A stretch of DNA of 64,000 nucleotides from Paracholeplasma morum (GTDB lineage: Bacteria > Bacillota_I > Bacilli_A > Acholeplasmatales > UBA5453), in the NCBI RefSeq assembly GCF_016907055.1, contig NZ_JAFBBG010000006.1, positions 1 to 64,000 on the forward strand, read 5' to 3'. The notes beneath the pieces are model-generated. The model saw only the letters and a list, made by a program, of their open reading frames with translations, did no database searches and was not told where the DNA came from. A program made the position numbers and the translations under genes. Below, piece after piece: positions 44,882 through 53,598 of the stretch (positions within the stretch are counted from its first letter, which is position 1; each line of letters begins with the position of its first letter).

Positions 44882-45322
44882 CTAAAACTTAATGGCTAGA
44901 CGAATTGATTTCACGTCATTGTATGAAATGTATAATTTTTTCAAGCGCCCTTTGATGTTCACTTGAAACTCTAAGACTTCATCTGTGATGCTTAACAAAT
45001 ACCCATCTGAATCAATATCGTTTGCAACAATGTGCACATAGGCACCTATATGCTTGGATACTTCTTCTAGATTTCTAAGTGGACGCTCTGCCCCAGGCGA
45101 AGAAACTTCCAAATAGTAATTAGGGTCAAATATATCCTCGGATAGTTTTTCACTAATGGTTTCATTTACGACCCCAAGATGATCGCTAGATAAATCTTTT
45201 CCATCCACGATGACTTCTAAAATGTTTTCACCAAATTCCTTTTTAGTTCTTAAGCTAAACAGGGATAACTCGTGAGCGTCCAAAACGCCTTTTATAATCT
45301 CTTCGATGTGTTTTAAGTTCAT
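44882..45322 (-). CDS. rimP: Ribosome maturation factor RimP
   Basis: 30S assembly factor and first gene of the rimP-nusA-ylxR-ylxQ-infB-rbfA operon. The 146-residue protein contains YYLEVSSPGAERPL, the RimP signature, and a C-terminal SH3-like domain. Confidence 0.93.
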   Translation of the reverse strand: MNLKHIEEIIKGVLDAHELSLFSLRTKKEFGENILEVIVDGKDLSSDHLGVVNETISEKLSEDIFDPNYYLEVSSPGAERPLRNLEEVSKHIGAYVHIVANDIDSDGYLLSITDEVLEFQVNIKGRLKKLYISYNDVKSIRLAIKF

Positions 45323-45388
45323 AAAATCCTCCTTAGTTTTAACTAATAAAATGAGTGGAAATTAATCCACTCAGCTTTTACGTTAGAT

Positions 45389-45397
45389 ATTATATCA
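45389..45397 (-). promoter_or_regulatory. Extended -10 promoter of the rimP-nusA-infB operon
   Basis: Minus-strand TGATATAAT about 67 bases before rimP; no clear -35. Confidence 0.65.
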
Positions 45398-45439
45398 TAA
45401 TATAGTCTTCTTTACAACTTAAAAACCACAGTTTTCATG

Positions 45440-45464
45440 ATTGCAAATGCAAATCGTTTGCAAT
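45440..45464. promoter_or_regulatory. Putative Zur operator over the znuA promoter
   Basis: ATTGCAAA (45440-45447) and TTTGCAAT (45457-45464) form a perfect 8-bp inverted repeat with a nine-base centre. It covers the -35 of the znuA promoter. The operon encodes a Fur-family regulator, so this is the expected repression site; the match to known Zur boxes is only in type and length. Confidence 0.65.
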
Positions 45465-45485
45465 TAGAATAAAGGGGTGTATAAT
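45458..45485 (+). promoter_or_regulatory. Promoter of the znu operon
   Basis: TTGCAA (45458-45463), 16-base spacer, TATAAT (45480-45485), overlapping the inverted repeat. Confidence 0.7.
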
Positions 45486-45511
45486 GATAAGTACGTAAGG
45501 AGTTTTAAAGC

Positions 45512-46450
45512 ATGAGAAAAGCATTAGCAGTATTAACCACGATGGTATCTGTAGTGATACTATCCGCATGTAACAATCAAAAATACGACATTGTTACATC
45601 CCTTTACCCACAATATGACATGGTGAGAACCATCGTGGGTGACAAAGATTTAACCTACACACTTCTACTTCCACCTGGGGTCGAAGCACATGGATTTGAA
45701 CCAACCCCTAAACAAACAGGGTTAATTCAATCCTCAAAACTATTTATCTATACCTCAAAAGAGTTAGAGTTATGGGCAATCAATACCACCAACAAAGGTA
45801 AGGTAGTTGATTTAGAAGTTCTAACCGAAGAAACCCATGAAGCAGCTCATGGTACTGAAGAACATGACCACGAGGATGAACACGATCATGACCACGCGGA
45901 AACGCATGATGTTCACTATTGGGTGTCATTACATAAACAAATTCATATGGTAGAAGCGATTTTACCCCTAATCATTGAATTAGACAGTAAAAACGAAGCT
46001 TACTACACAGAAAATGCTAACCAGTTAATTTCTGACATCCAAGCACTTAGGGCATCGTTTATCACACTTGAAAACAAAGAAAGACCAATTTACTTTATCG
46101 GTCACAATGTCTTCTCCTCATTAAATGAAGAATACGGGCTCAATATTCAAAGTCTAACCGACTCATTCAGCCCGGACAGCGATCCAACGATTGAGCAAAT
46201 CGGATCCATGATTGATGCGATTAAGGCTTCTGAATCGAGTTTTGTTTACTTTGATCCGTTCGAAAACGATGCCTTAGCTAAAACCATCAAGTCAGATTTA
46301 AAATCAAAATATGGTATCGATATTGAATTAAGACCACTAGAGAGTATGCATAATGTATCTAAAGAGCAATATAAAGCTAAAACATCTTTATTAGAACTTT
46401 GGCAAATCAATTATAATAATATTGTTCTTGAACTCCACAAGGAGGCATAA
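45512..46450 (+). CDS. znuA: Zinc ABC transporter substrate-binding lipoprotein
   Basis: Cluster 9 metal-binding lipoprotein. It has a lipobox ILSAC with Cys20, a metal-site His in GVEAHGFEPTP, and a His/Asp/Glu-rich loop around residues 110-132 (EEHDHEDEHDHDHAE) diagnostic of zinc-specific members, then HYWVS and YFIGHNVF. It is 312 residues long. First gene of znuA-znuC-znuB-zur; AAGGAG ribosome site. Confidence 0.94.
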   Translation: MRKALAVLTTMVSVVILSACNNQKYDIVTSLYPQYDMVRTIVGDKDLTYTLLLPPGVEAHGFEPTPKQTGLIQSSKLFIYTSKELELWAINTTNKGKVVDLEVLTEETHEAAHGTEEHDHEDEHDHDHAETHDVHYWVSLHKQIHMVEAILPLIIELDSKNEAYYTENANQLISDIQALRASFITLENKERPIYFIGHNVFSSLNEEYGLNIQSLTDSFSPDSDPTIEQIGSMIDAIKASESSFVYFDPFENDALAKTIKSDLKSKYGIDIELRPLESMHNVSKEQYKAKTSLLELWQINYNNIVLELHKEA

Positions 46451-46451
46451 T

Positions 46452-47111
46452 ATGCTAATTGAAGCCAAAAACATCTCTGTGCAATATGGTCATCAAGTCG
46501 TTTTAAACAACTTAACATTCCATGTAAACAAGGGAGATTACCTAAACATTATCGGGCCAAACGGGTCAGGTAAGACTACTTTAATCAAGATATTAACAGG
46601 GTTACAAAAACCGACATCAGGAGAAATCACACACGCAAGTGTGGTTTTTGGCTATCTGCCACAACACTTACGTGATGCAAATAAACTCCCTGTTACCGTT
46701 TATGAAGTATTAAGACATTCTAACTTAAAAAAATCTAGTGAACAAGAAATCGATTCTCTACTATCCATGATGTCCATTGAGAAACTGAAACACCAAAAAA
46801 TGAGTAAACTCTCCGGTGGTGAGCAACAAAGGGTATACATTATCAGAGCACTTTTATCCAAGCCTGAATGTCTAATTCTAGATGAACCCACTTCTGCTTT
46901 AGATCCTAAATTTAGAAAATCCTTTTACGATTATATAGAAAAACTTAATGATGAAGGATTGACCATCATCCACGTTACTCATGATTTAAGCGATGGTTTA
47001 AGACATGGATCCAAAATCTTAGAACTTGATCAAAGTTTAAAGTTCTTTGGAACCTTTGAGCAATATCAGCTCCAAGAACACAGGAAAGGGGCACACATTC
47101 ATCATGTTTGA
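46452..47111 (+). CDS. znuC: Zinc ABC transporter ATPase
   Basis: ABC ATPase of 219 residues with Walker A GPNGSGKTTL, signature LSGGEQQRVYI, Walker B CLILDEPTSALD and switch His in IIHVTHD. ATG 46452 has GGAGG upstream and starts one base after the znuA stop codon; an upstream in-frame start inside znuA is rejected. Confidence 0.94.
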   Translation: MLIEAKNISVQYGHQVVLNNLTFHVNKGDYLNIIGPNGSGKTTLIKILTGLQKPTSGEITHASVVFGYLPQHLRDANKLPVTVYEVLRHSNLKKSSEQEIDSLLSMMSIEKLKHQKMSKLSGGEQQRVYIIRALLSKPECLILDEPTSALDPKFRKSFYDYIEKLNDEGLTIIHVTHDLSDGLRHGSKILELDQSLKFFGTFEQYQLQEHRKGAHIHHV

Positions 47112-47913
47112 GTTTCTACTTTGGCCTTTTGTAATAAGGGCACTTATCATTGGAATCATTTTAGCCTTATCAACAGCGATGATTTCGAATTTTCTTGTTA
47201 GTAACAATCAAAGCTTAATCGGCGATGGGTTAGCTCACATTAGTTTTACAGGAATAATCATTGGTGTTTTATTATCCAGTGAACCCACTGTATTCGCTTT
47301 ACCTTTCGCAATTTTATCTGCGATACTCATCAAAACACTTATGAGAAATAAACTCATAGAGGGCGATACCGCGATTGGATTAGTCTCGTCCTCTGCGTTT
47401 GCAGTTGGTTTGATACTAATCTCCAAAAGCGATGGATTCAACCGCAGTGTTGAATCGATGCTAGTAGGATCAATGTTTTCTACCACTTGGACAGATATTA
47501 TTTTAGCTCTAGCGGTGTTAGTGTTGGTGATTGGGTTTATTGTAAAGAGTTATTCAAAACTCATTTCGATAACTTTAGATGATCAATATGCAAAATTCAC
47601 AGGGATTAAGATTGCGATATACGACTATGCTCTAGCCATCTTAACCGCTACTGTAATCGTGATTGGGGTTAAAACCATTGGTACACTGTTAATTAGCGCA
47701 TTCATTATCTTTCCTGCTGTTTCTTCAAACATGTTAGCCAAGAGTTTTAAGCAAATGTTTTTATATTCAATAATCATAAATATTACAATTACCGTGCTAG
47801 GCATCATTGGATCATACTTCCTAGAATTCCCAGCTGGTTCTACTATTATTGTTTTCCATGCCATTTTATTCTTAATATTATATGTATTTACAAAACTGAA
47901 AGGACGTGAGTAA
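47104..47913 (+). CDS. znuB: Zinc ABC transporter permease
   Basis: ABC-3 family permease with about seven to eight membrane helices over 269 residues. SLIGDGLAHISFTGI and IKTIGTLLISAFIIFPA are family motifs. The start ATG 47104 overlaps the end of znuC by eight bases. Confidence 0.93.
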   Translation: MFEFLLWPFVIRALIIGIILALSTAMISNFLVSNNQSLIGDGLAHISFTGIIIGVLLSSEPTVFALPFAILSAILIKTLMRNKLIEGDTAIGLVSSSAFAVGLILISKSDGFNRSVESMLVGSMFSTTWTDIILALAVLVLVIGFIVKSYSKLISITLDDQYAKFTGIKIAIYDYALAILTATVIVIGVKTIGTLLISAFIIFPAVSSNMLAKSFKQMFLYSIIINITITVLGIIGSYFLEFPAGSTIIVFHAILFLILYVFTKLKGRE

Positions 47914-47915
47914 TC

Positions 47916-48299
47916 GTGTTAAAAATGACTAAACAACGCAAACAATTATTAAGTTTCTTACAATCTCAAAAAACGCCTTTATCAGCAGAAATGATTTATG
48001 CTAATATTCCGATGGGTTCTATGAATCTTTCTACCGTGTATAGAACATTAGATTCATTTAAAGAACACGGGTTAGTAGATAAAACATTTTTAGATAATGT
48101 TGCCTATTATAAACTTGCAAGTAAAGACCATAAGCACTATATGGTTTGTATCGATTGTCATAAGATGTATGAAATGGATTGTCATTTTCATGGTTTAGCT
48201 GAAGAAGACGCTATAAAACATCATTTCACAGTGACTTCTCACGACTTAACCGTTTATGGCTACTGTGAATCTTGTGTGAGTGCACACGTTCACTTTTAG
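47916..48299 (+). CDS. zur: Fur-family regulator, probable zinc repressor Zur
   Basis: Metal-dependent repressor. The 127-residue protein has an N-terminal winged helix (MGSMNLSTVYRTLDSFKEHGLV) and two structural zinc Cys pairs (CIDCHKM; CESCV), with His-rich HKHYMVCIDCHKMYEMDCHFHG. The zinc-uptake context makes Zur more likely than Fur or PerR. Start is GTG 47916, two bases after the znuB stop codon; an ATG three codons later is possible. Confidence 0.88.
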   Translation: MLKMTKQRKQLLSFLQSQKTPLSAEMIYANIPMGSMNLSTVYRTLDSFKEHGLVDKTFLDNVAYYKLASKDHKHYMVCIDCHKMYEMDCHFHGLAEEDAIKHHFTVTSHDLTVYGYCESCVSAHVHF

Positions 48300-48315
48300 A
48301 ACCATATCAAAATAA

Positions 48316-48343
48316 AGCTCAAGGCGGAATGCCTTGAGCTCTT
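48316..48343. terminator. Bidirectional terminator between zur and marR
   Basis: AGCTCAAGGC and GCCTTGAGCT (48316-48325, 48331-48340) form a perfect 10-bp stem followed by T runs on both strands; the two genes converge. Confidence 0.9.
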
Positions 48344-48344
48344 T

Positions 48345-48770
48345 TTATAGCGTTTGTGAGATTTTTCTTAAGATTTCTCTTAAAGTGATTCTTTCTTCAG
48401 TTGTTAAGACACTTAAGAGTTTATCCATCTCCATTTTATTAGTTTCTTTGAGTTCTTGGGCAATGATTGCCCCCTCTTTTGATAACTCTAAAATCTGTTG
48501 TTTGGATTCATCTGTTGTTCTCAACACAAGGTTTCTTTTGAGCAACTCATTTAATGCACGCGAAGTGTTTGCTTTATCAACGCCTAAATGGTCCGAAAGT
48601 TCTTTGGCATTTAAGTTTTGATGACAGCCATGTAAAAACACCAAATAATGAACATGTATTCTAGATAGTCCATATTTTTCTAAAACAGGGTCAGCGAAAC
48701 TGTGAAGTTTCTTCATAAGTTTACCTAGATTTACAGGTACCATTGCTGCATCATTATGATTCGGTTGCAT
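48345..48770 (-). CDS. MarR-family transcription regulator of the ABC exporter
   Basis: Winged-helix repressor of 141 residues. LNAKELSDHLGVDKANTSRALNELLKRNLVLRTT contains the recognition helix and wing (given as a span); the long C-terminal helices dimerise. ATG 48770 (AAAGGA upstream) overlaps the end of the preceding exporter gene by 17 bases. The two identical inverted repeats at 52363-52416 upstream of this operon are its probable operators, so it should repress its own operon until a ligand binds. Confidence 0.92.
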   Translation of the reverse strand: MQPNHNDAAMVPVNLGKLMKKLHSFADPVLEKYGLSRIHVHYLVFLHGCHQNLNAKELSDHLGVDKANTSRALNELLKRNLVLRTTDESKQQILELSKEGAIIAQELKETNKMEMDKLLSVLTTEERITLREILRKISQTL

Positions 48771-50580
48771 ATTGGTTTTTCCTTTCGAATTGCGATTGAT
48801 ATAGATTCGCATAGAATCCATTTTGATCCATTAAGGCGATATGATTGCCTGATTCAATCACATCTCCATCTTTCATTACTAAGATGGTATCAGCATTCTT
48901 AATCGTTGAAAGTCTATGGGCAATCACAAAAGATGTTCTGCCTTTCATTAATCTATCCATTGCTTCTTGAATTAAGACTTCTGTACGTGTATCTACGCTT
49001 GAAGTCGCTTCATCAAGAATAAGCATTGGTGCATCAGTAACCATGGCGCGGGCGATGGTCAAAAGTTGTCTTTGTCCTTGTGAAATACCAGATTCATCTG
49101 TGATTACATGATCATATCCGCCAGGCAATGATTGAATAAAGTGGTCAATATTCGCTAGTTTAGCCTTTTCTTGTACTTCTTCTTTAGTCGCCTTAGGATT
49201 ACCATAACGTAAGTTATCGTAAATGGTTCCACTGAATAACCAAGCGTCTTGAAGAACCATACCAAATTGTTGATGGACCGCTTCACGTTTTAAATCGTGA
49301 ATAGACATACCATCAATGATGATATCTCCATTATCAATTTCATAGAACTTCATTAAAAGGTTCACCAGTGTAGTCTTACCTGCGCCAGTTGGACCAACAA
49401 TCGCAATCTTTTGACCGGCTTTAGCATCTAAACTAAAGTTTTTGATGATTACTTGGTCTTTTACATATCCAAATTGAACATTTTTAAATGTGACATTACC
49501 GGAGGCATTTTCTACATCATTAGCTAGATTAGATTCATCAGCCATCTCGGATTCACTTAAGAAATCAAAGACACGTTCAGAAGCTGCTGCAGCACTTTGA
49601 AGTTGCGTTAACGCTTGAGCTATTTGGCTCATCGGTTGAGTAAAACGTCTGTTATATTGAATCATCGCAATAATATCCCCAATTTTAAGGGTTTTTTTTG
49701 CGGCTAATAAGCCACCAATAACGGATACTGCGATATAGGAAATATTTCCTACAAATCCCATTAGAGGCATCATTAACCCTGATAGGAACTGGCTCTTATA
49801 AGCACTGGATTCAAGGGCGTCATTGTTCTCGTTAAATGGTTTATCGATGGTATCTTTAGCCCCAAATACCTTAATTAATTGGTGTCCACTATAAACTTCT
49901 TCAATGTGTCCGTTTAGTGCACCCAATGTTTGTTGTTGAGCTCTAAAGTATTTACGTGAGTTTTTCATTATAATGCTAATAACTAAGAATGATAGTGGTA
50001 ATGTGACAAATGCCACCAAAGTTAACAATGGTGAAATGGTAAGCATCATAATCGCAATCCCAATCATCGATGTGACTGCAGTAATTAACTGGGTGATAGA
50101 TTGGTTTAAAGCACTTGAAATGGTATCAACGTCATTCGTAACGATCGATAAGACGTCCCCATAACTTCTCTTATCAAAGAAAGATAATGGCATACGGTTT
50201 ATCTTTAATGAGATATCTTTACGTATTTTCTGACTAAAGCGTTGAGTCACCTTAGTTAAGATAAAGGATGTAACAATGTTAAACAAATAGCTTAATATGT
50301 ATAAAACCAATAGAAGGATTGCAATACGGTTGAACCAATTCCAATTGATTGCAGCAATCAAGGAACCGCCCTCAGGTCTAATCGAATCTTGAATATGGTT
50401 GGTCATTTCTCCAACCAGTTTTGGTCCAAGAATGTTGAATACCGTTGAAAATGCGGCGAACACCAATGCAATCACGATACCTTTATAGAACGGTTTCAAC
50501 TCTTTGGTTAGTCTCTTTAGTGACTTTTTAAAGTTTTTTGGTTTTGCTTGTGCGCCACCATGTCCACCAGGTCTATACAT
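48754..50580 (-). CDS. ABC exporter half-transporter with canonical NBD
   Basis: Fused six-helix membrane domain and ATPase of multidrug-exporter type (608 residues). NBD motifs are Walker A GPTGAGKTTLV, signature ISQGQRQLLT, and Walker B LILDEATSSVD with the catalytic Glu. The start MYRPGGHGG at 50580 has GGAGGAAC upstream and overlaps the partner gene by eight bases. It forms a heterodimer with the product of 50573-52345. Confidence 0.92.
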   Translation of the reverse strand: MYRPGGHGGAQAKPKNFKKSLKRLTKELKPFYKGIVIALVFAAFSTVFNILGPKLVGEMTNHIQDSIRPEGGSLIAAINWNWFNRIAILLLVLYILSYLFNIVTSFILTKVTQRFSQKIRKDISLKINRMPLSFFDKRSYGDVLSIVTNDVDTISSALNQSITQLITAVTSMIGIAIMMLTISPLLTLVAFVTLPLSFLVISIIMKNSRKYFRAQQQTLGALNGHIEEVYSGHQLIKVFGAKDTIDKPFNENNDALESSAYKSQFLSGLMMPLMGFVGNISYIAVSVIGGLLAAKKTLKIGDIIAMIQYNRRFTQPMSQIAQALTQLQSAAAASERVFDFLSESEMADESNLANDVENASGNVTFKNVQFGYVKDQVIIKNFSLDAKAGQKIAIVGPTGAGKTTLVNLLMKFYEIDNGDIIIDGMSIHDLKREAVHQQFGMVLQDAWLFSGTIYDNLRYGNPKATKEEVQEKAKLANIDHFIQSLPGGYDHVITDESGISQGQRQLLTIARAMVTDAPMLILDEATSSVDTRTEVLIQEAMDRLMKGRTSFVIAHRLSTIKNADTILVMKDGDVIESGNHIALMDQNGFYANLYQSQFERKNQYATES

Positions 50581-52345
50581 TTTGGAGTTCCTCCTTCGAC
50601 AATTGTGAATATGCCATTTCTTGGTATACTTTGTTATTTTGTAATAATTCTTTATGCGTACCAATTCCTACAGCTCTACCATTGTCTAAAACAACGATTT
50701 TATCTGCATTTAGGATGGTTCCGATTCTTTGCGCAACAATTAGATTGATTGCGGATTTAGTCTTTTCTTTTAGGGCACTTCTTAATGCACGGTCAGTGTT
50801 ATAGTCAAGTGCAGAGAATGAGTCATCAAAAATATATATTTTCGGATTTTTAACAATCGCTCTTGCAATCGATAGTCTTTGTCTTTGTCCCCCAGAGAAG
50901 TTTTTTCCCCCTTGAGACACTGAAGCATAAATACCATCTTCAAGACGGTTTACGAAATTACGTGCTTGAGCTATTTCTAATGCTTCAAGGATTTCTTCTT
51001 CTGTCGCATCTTTCTTACCTAGCGATAAGTTAGAACGAATGGTACCTGAGAACAACAATCCTTGTTGTGGAACATACCCAATCAAATCAAGCAAGTCTTT
51101 TTGCTTAACGTCTTTAATATTAATGCCATTGATTTTGATTTCCCCATTGGTTGTGTCAAAAAATCTTGGAATCAAGTTAATGATTGTTGATTTACCACTT
51201 CCAGTAGATCCAACAAATGCTACCGTTTCGCCTGCTTTAACTTCAAATGAAATGTGTTCTAGTACACATTCACTTGCCCCGGGATACTTAAAACAAACAT
51301 TATCGAATTCAAGCGTAATTCTGTCATCTTTATTAATTGTCTTAGGATTAACAGGGTCTTTAATTTTTGGTTCTGTACTTAACACTTCCATAATACGTCT
51401 ACCAGATACCGCCCCTCTTGGGACCATAATGAATAACATTGTAAGCATCATAAATGACATTAAGATTTGAAAACTGTAAATCGAGAATTGAGATTGAATC
51501 CCGATACCTTCATAAGGGTTTGCACCGAGTGCACCATCAAAGATTAATGAGGCACCAATCCATGTGATGGCTAATGAAACGCCATTCATCACCAATTGCA
51601 TACCTGGCATCATTAATTGCATCCCACGGTTAACAAATAAGTTAACCCCAGTTAATTTCTTGTTTGCTTTTTCGAACTTAGAATGTTCATAACCTTCTGC
51701 ATTATGGGCTCTAACCACTCTTAACCCCGTTAGATTCTCTCGGGTTACTAAGTTTAGTGAGTCATTTAAATCTTGTAAAACCTTGAATTTAGGGGTTACA
51801 AAGATGAATATTACACTGATCATTAGTACGACCCCAACCACCCCAGCAATTACCGGAAGGGTTAATGACAAATTGATATCTGTAATTTTCATGATTGCAC
51901 GAATCGCAGTGATTGGCGCAGTAATTGCCAATCTAAGCATCACAATCGTAACCATTTGTACTTGAGTAATATCGTTAGTCGATCTAGTGATTAATGAACT
52001 GGTTGAAAACTGATTGATCTCTTCAAGTGAGAACGAGTCAATTTTATCAAATAGACGTTTTCTTAAGTCCTTAACAAAATTCGCACCTATACGCGCCGAA
52101 ATAAAATATACAACAATAAGTGAGGCAATTGAGATCAATGAGTATCCTAACATTTCTAATCCATTTTGGAGGATTAACGATGTTTGTGCTTCTCCTGTAC
52201 TGTTTGCTCTTCCTACTAATTCCACAATCACTCTCATATAATCCACGAGTTTTAAATCAAACTCTACTTGAATGTATACAAGTCCAATGATTGCAACTAT
52301 AAGTGGATAATACCACCATTTAAAATACTTAATTAGTTTAATCAT
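50573..52345 (-). CDS. ABC exporter half-transporter with degenerate NBD
   Basis: Partner half-transporter (590 residues) with a membrane domain of six helices, Walker A GSTGSGKSTI and signature FSGGQRQRLS. Walker B reads IYIFDDSFSALD: the catalytic Glu is replaced by Asp, the pattern of heterodimeric exporters such as BmrCD/LmrCD with one inactive site. First gene of the operon; GGAG ribosome site before ATG 52345. Confidence 0.93.
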   Translation of the reverse strand: MIKLIKYFKWWYYPLIVAIIGLVYIQVEFDLKLVDYMRVIVELVGRANSTGEAQTSLILQNGLEMLGYSLISIASLIVVYFISARIGANFVKDLRKRLFDKIDSFSLEEINQFSTSSLITRSTNDITQVQMVTIVMLRLAITAPITAIRAIMKITDINLSLTLPVIAGVVGVVLMISVIFIFVTPKFKVLQDLNDSLNLVTRENLTGLRVVRAHNAEGYEHSKFEKANKKLTGVNLFVNRGMQLMMPGMQLVMNGVSLAITWIGASLIFDGALGANPYEGIGIQSQFSIYSFQILMSFMMLTMLFIMVPRGAVSGRRIMEVLSTEPKIKDPVNPKTINKDDRITLEFDNVCFKYPGASECVLEHISFEVKAGETVAFVGSTGSGKSTIINLIPRFFDTTNGEIKINGINIKDVKQKDLLDLIGYVPQQGLLFSGTIRSNLSLGKKDATEEEILEALEIAQARNFVNRLEDGIYASVSQGGKNFSGGQRQRLSIARAIVKNPKIYIFDDSFSALDYNTDRALRSALKEKTKSAINLIVAQRIGTILNADKIVVLDNGRAVGIGTHKELLQNNKVYQEMAYSQLSKEELQNV

Positions 52346-52362
52346 ACATGCGCTCCTTACCT

Positions 52363-52378
52363 AGTTGATTAGTCAACT
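52363..52378. promoter_or_regulatory. MarR operator copy 1
   Basis: Inverted repeat AGTTGATTAGTCAACT (arms AGTTGA and TCAACT), downstream of the exporter -10. Confidence 0.8.
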
Positions 52379-52384
52379 CGACAT

Positions 52385-52414
52385 ATTATAACCCTAGACG
52401 AGTTGATTAGTCAA
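52385..52414 (-). promoter_or_regulatory. Promoter of the ABC exporter-marR operon
   Basis: Minus-strand TTGACT (52409-52414), 18-base spacer, TATAAT (52385-52390). The -35 lies in operator copy 2. Confidence 0.75.
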
Positions 52415-52416
52415 CT
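52401..52416. promoter_or_regulatory. MarR operator copy 2
   Basis: Identical 16-bp inverted repeat to copy 1, offset by 38 bp, covering the -35 of the same promoter. Confidence 0.8.
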
Positions 52417-52424
52417 ACAATGCG

Positions 52425-52454
52425 TAAAAAAAGATCACATTCTAAATTGTGACC
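52425..52454 (-). terminator. Terminator of the small membrane protein gene
   Basis: GGTCACA (minus reading of 52448-52454) pairs with TGTGATC (52433-52439), followed by TTTTTTT. Confidence 0.85.
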
Positions 52455-52480
52455 CATTTTTCTCTAGATTATGGTTTTTT

Positions 52481-52879
52481 TTACTTATTTTTTTGAAGGG
52501 TTCCAACACCAAGATAAACGCCAAACAACCCCGACAACGAGATTAACACACCGGTTGCAATCTCAAGATATTGCTTTAGATTTGCATCTAATTGTAACCC
52601 AGAAATCAATATGCTAATGATTAGTGCTGCAGATACAGAATACAAGCTCAATTTGATTTGTTTAATCTCTTTATCTGTAACAACCACTAATAAATCTTTA
52701 GGAGTTTTATAATAGAAAAATAGACCAATTCCTAAAATGACTAATAATAGAACTAACTCAACGATTGAATAAACCAAACTACTATCAATAAGTGATTTAA
52801 TGATGGTATCTAGTCCATAAAAAAAGAAAAATCCAAATACACCTAGTTGCAAAACCACACTTCTTTTATACGTTTGCAT
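52481..52879 (-). CDS. Small four-helix membrane protein, unknown function
   Basis: I do not recognise this 132-residue protein. Hydrophobic segments lie near residues 10-28, 36-54, 77-96 and 105-123, joined by short charged loops (YKTPKDLLVVVTDKEIKQIKLS). ATG 52879 (GAGGTGAG upstream) is chosen over a GTG three codons earlier that overlaps this ribosome site. It has its own promoter and terminator and sits between the exporter operon and coaD. Confidence 0.75.
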   Translation of the reverse strand: MQTYKRSVVLQLGVFGFFFFYGLDTIIKSLIDSSLVYSIVELVLLLVILGIGLFFYYKTPKDLLVVVTDKEIKQIKLSLYSVSAALIISILISGLQLDANLKQYLEIATGVLISLSGLFGVYLGVGTLQKNK

Positions 52880-52900
52880 GAAACTCACCTCTTGAAAATA

Positions 52901-52909
52901 ATTTTAACA
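52901..52909 (-). promoter_or_regulatory. Extended -10 of the small membrane protein gene
   Basis: Minus-strand TGTTAAAAT about 22 bases before the start codon. Confidence 0.55.
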
Positions 52910-52944
52910 TATTTTTCCCAATTATCTATGAATAATGAAAATTA

Positions 52945-52953
52945 TGTTATACT
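52945..52953 (+). promoter_or_regulatory. Extended -10 promoter of coaD
   Basis: TGTTATACT 22 bases before coaD; divergent from the promoter at 52901-52909. Confidence 0.6.
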
Positions 52954-52974
52954 TTAAGTAAAGGTAGTGATGAA

Positions 52975-53472
52975 ATGAGTAAAGCCGTTTATGCAGGTTC
53001 TTTTGACCCAATTACATTGGGACATCTAGACATTATGACTCGTGCAGCAAAGCAATTTGAGATTTTATACGTTTTAGTAACTGAAAACGTGGAAAAGTAT
53101 CCTATTTTTTCTGCTGATGATCGTGTAAGAATGATTAAGAAGGTAACTGCTCAAATTCCAAACATATTTGTATCCAAGACAAATGATTTAGTTGTTAGAT
53201 TCGCAGAAAAACATGGGGCTACGACATTAATTCGTGGTCTAAGAAATGTGAAAGACTTCGAAAATGAAATTGCACTCTATCATTTCAACAGAAATTTAAA
53301 CCAGAATATCGAAACCATTATATTATTCCCATCCTACAAACATACTTATGTTTCCAGTTCAGCAATTAAGGAACTGGTAACCTATAATGCAGACATATCT
53401 ATGTATGTGCCACATGAAATCCACGATGAGATTCTTCTAGGCATAAAAAACTTTGTTCAATCATCAAAATAA
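52975..53472 (+). CDS. coaD: Phosphopantetheine adenylyltransferase
   Basis: Penultimate step of CoA synthesis, making dephospho-CoA. The 165-residue protein starts MSKAVYAGSFDPITLGHLD (nucleotide-binding TxGH-like motif) and has the conserved TTLIRGLRNVKDFENE and TYVSSSAIKEL. Start ATG 52975 fits the family. After it (53473-53570) there is only a weak hairpin and no gene. Confidence 0.95.
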   Translation: MSKAVYAGSFDPITLGHLDIMTRAAKQFEILYVLVTENVEKYPIFSADDRVRMIKKVTAQIPNIFVSKTNDLVVRFAEKHGATTLIRGLRNVKDFENEIALYHFNRNLNQNIETIILFPSYKHTYVSSSAIKELVTYNADISMYVPHEIHDEILLGIKNFVQSSK

Positions 53473-53569
53473 GCTGTGATCCTTTTGGATAAACAACTTT
53501 TTTTGTATAACTGCGGAAAGTCCTTCTAAAACATTAATGACTTGACACAATGATCAAATTAAATGAGAA

Positions 53570-53594
53570 AAAAAACAACAGTGGCGCTGTTGTT
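53570..53594 (-). terminator. Terminator of the second HAD gene
   Basis: AACAACAG (minus reading of 53587-53594) pairs with CTGTTGTT (53574-53581), followed by a T run. Confidence 0.85.
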
Positions 53595-53598
53595 ATTT

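Noticed and set aside
51039-51470. 143-codon plus-strand frame opposite the exporter gene
   Set aside because: Shadow of a gene with clear ABC motifs; no ribosome site.
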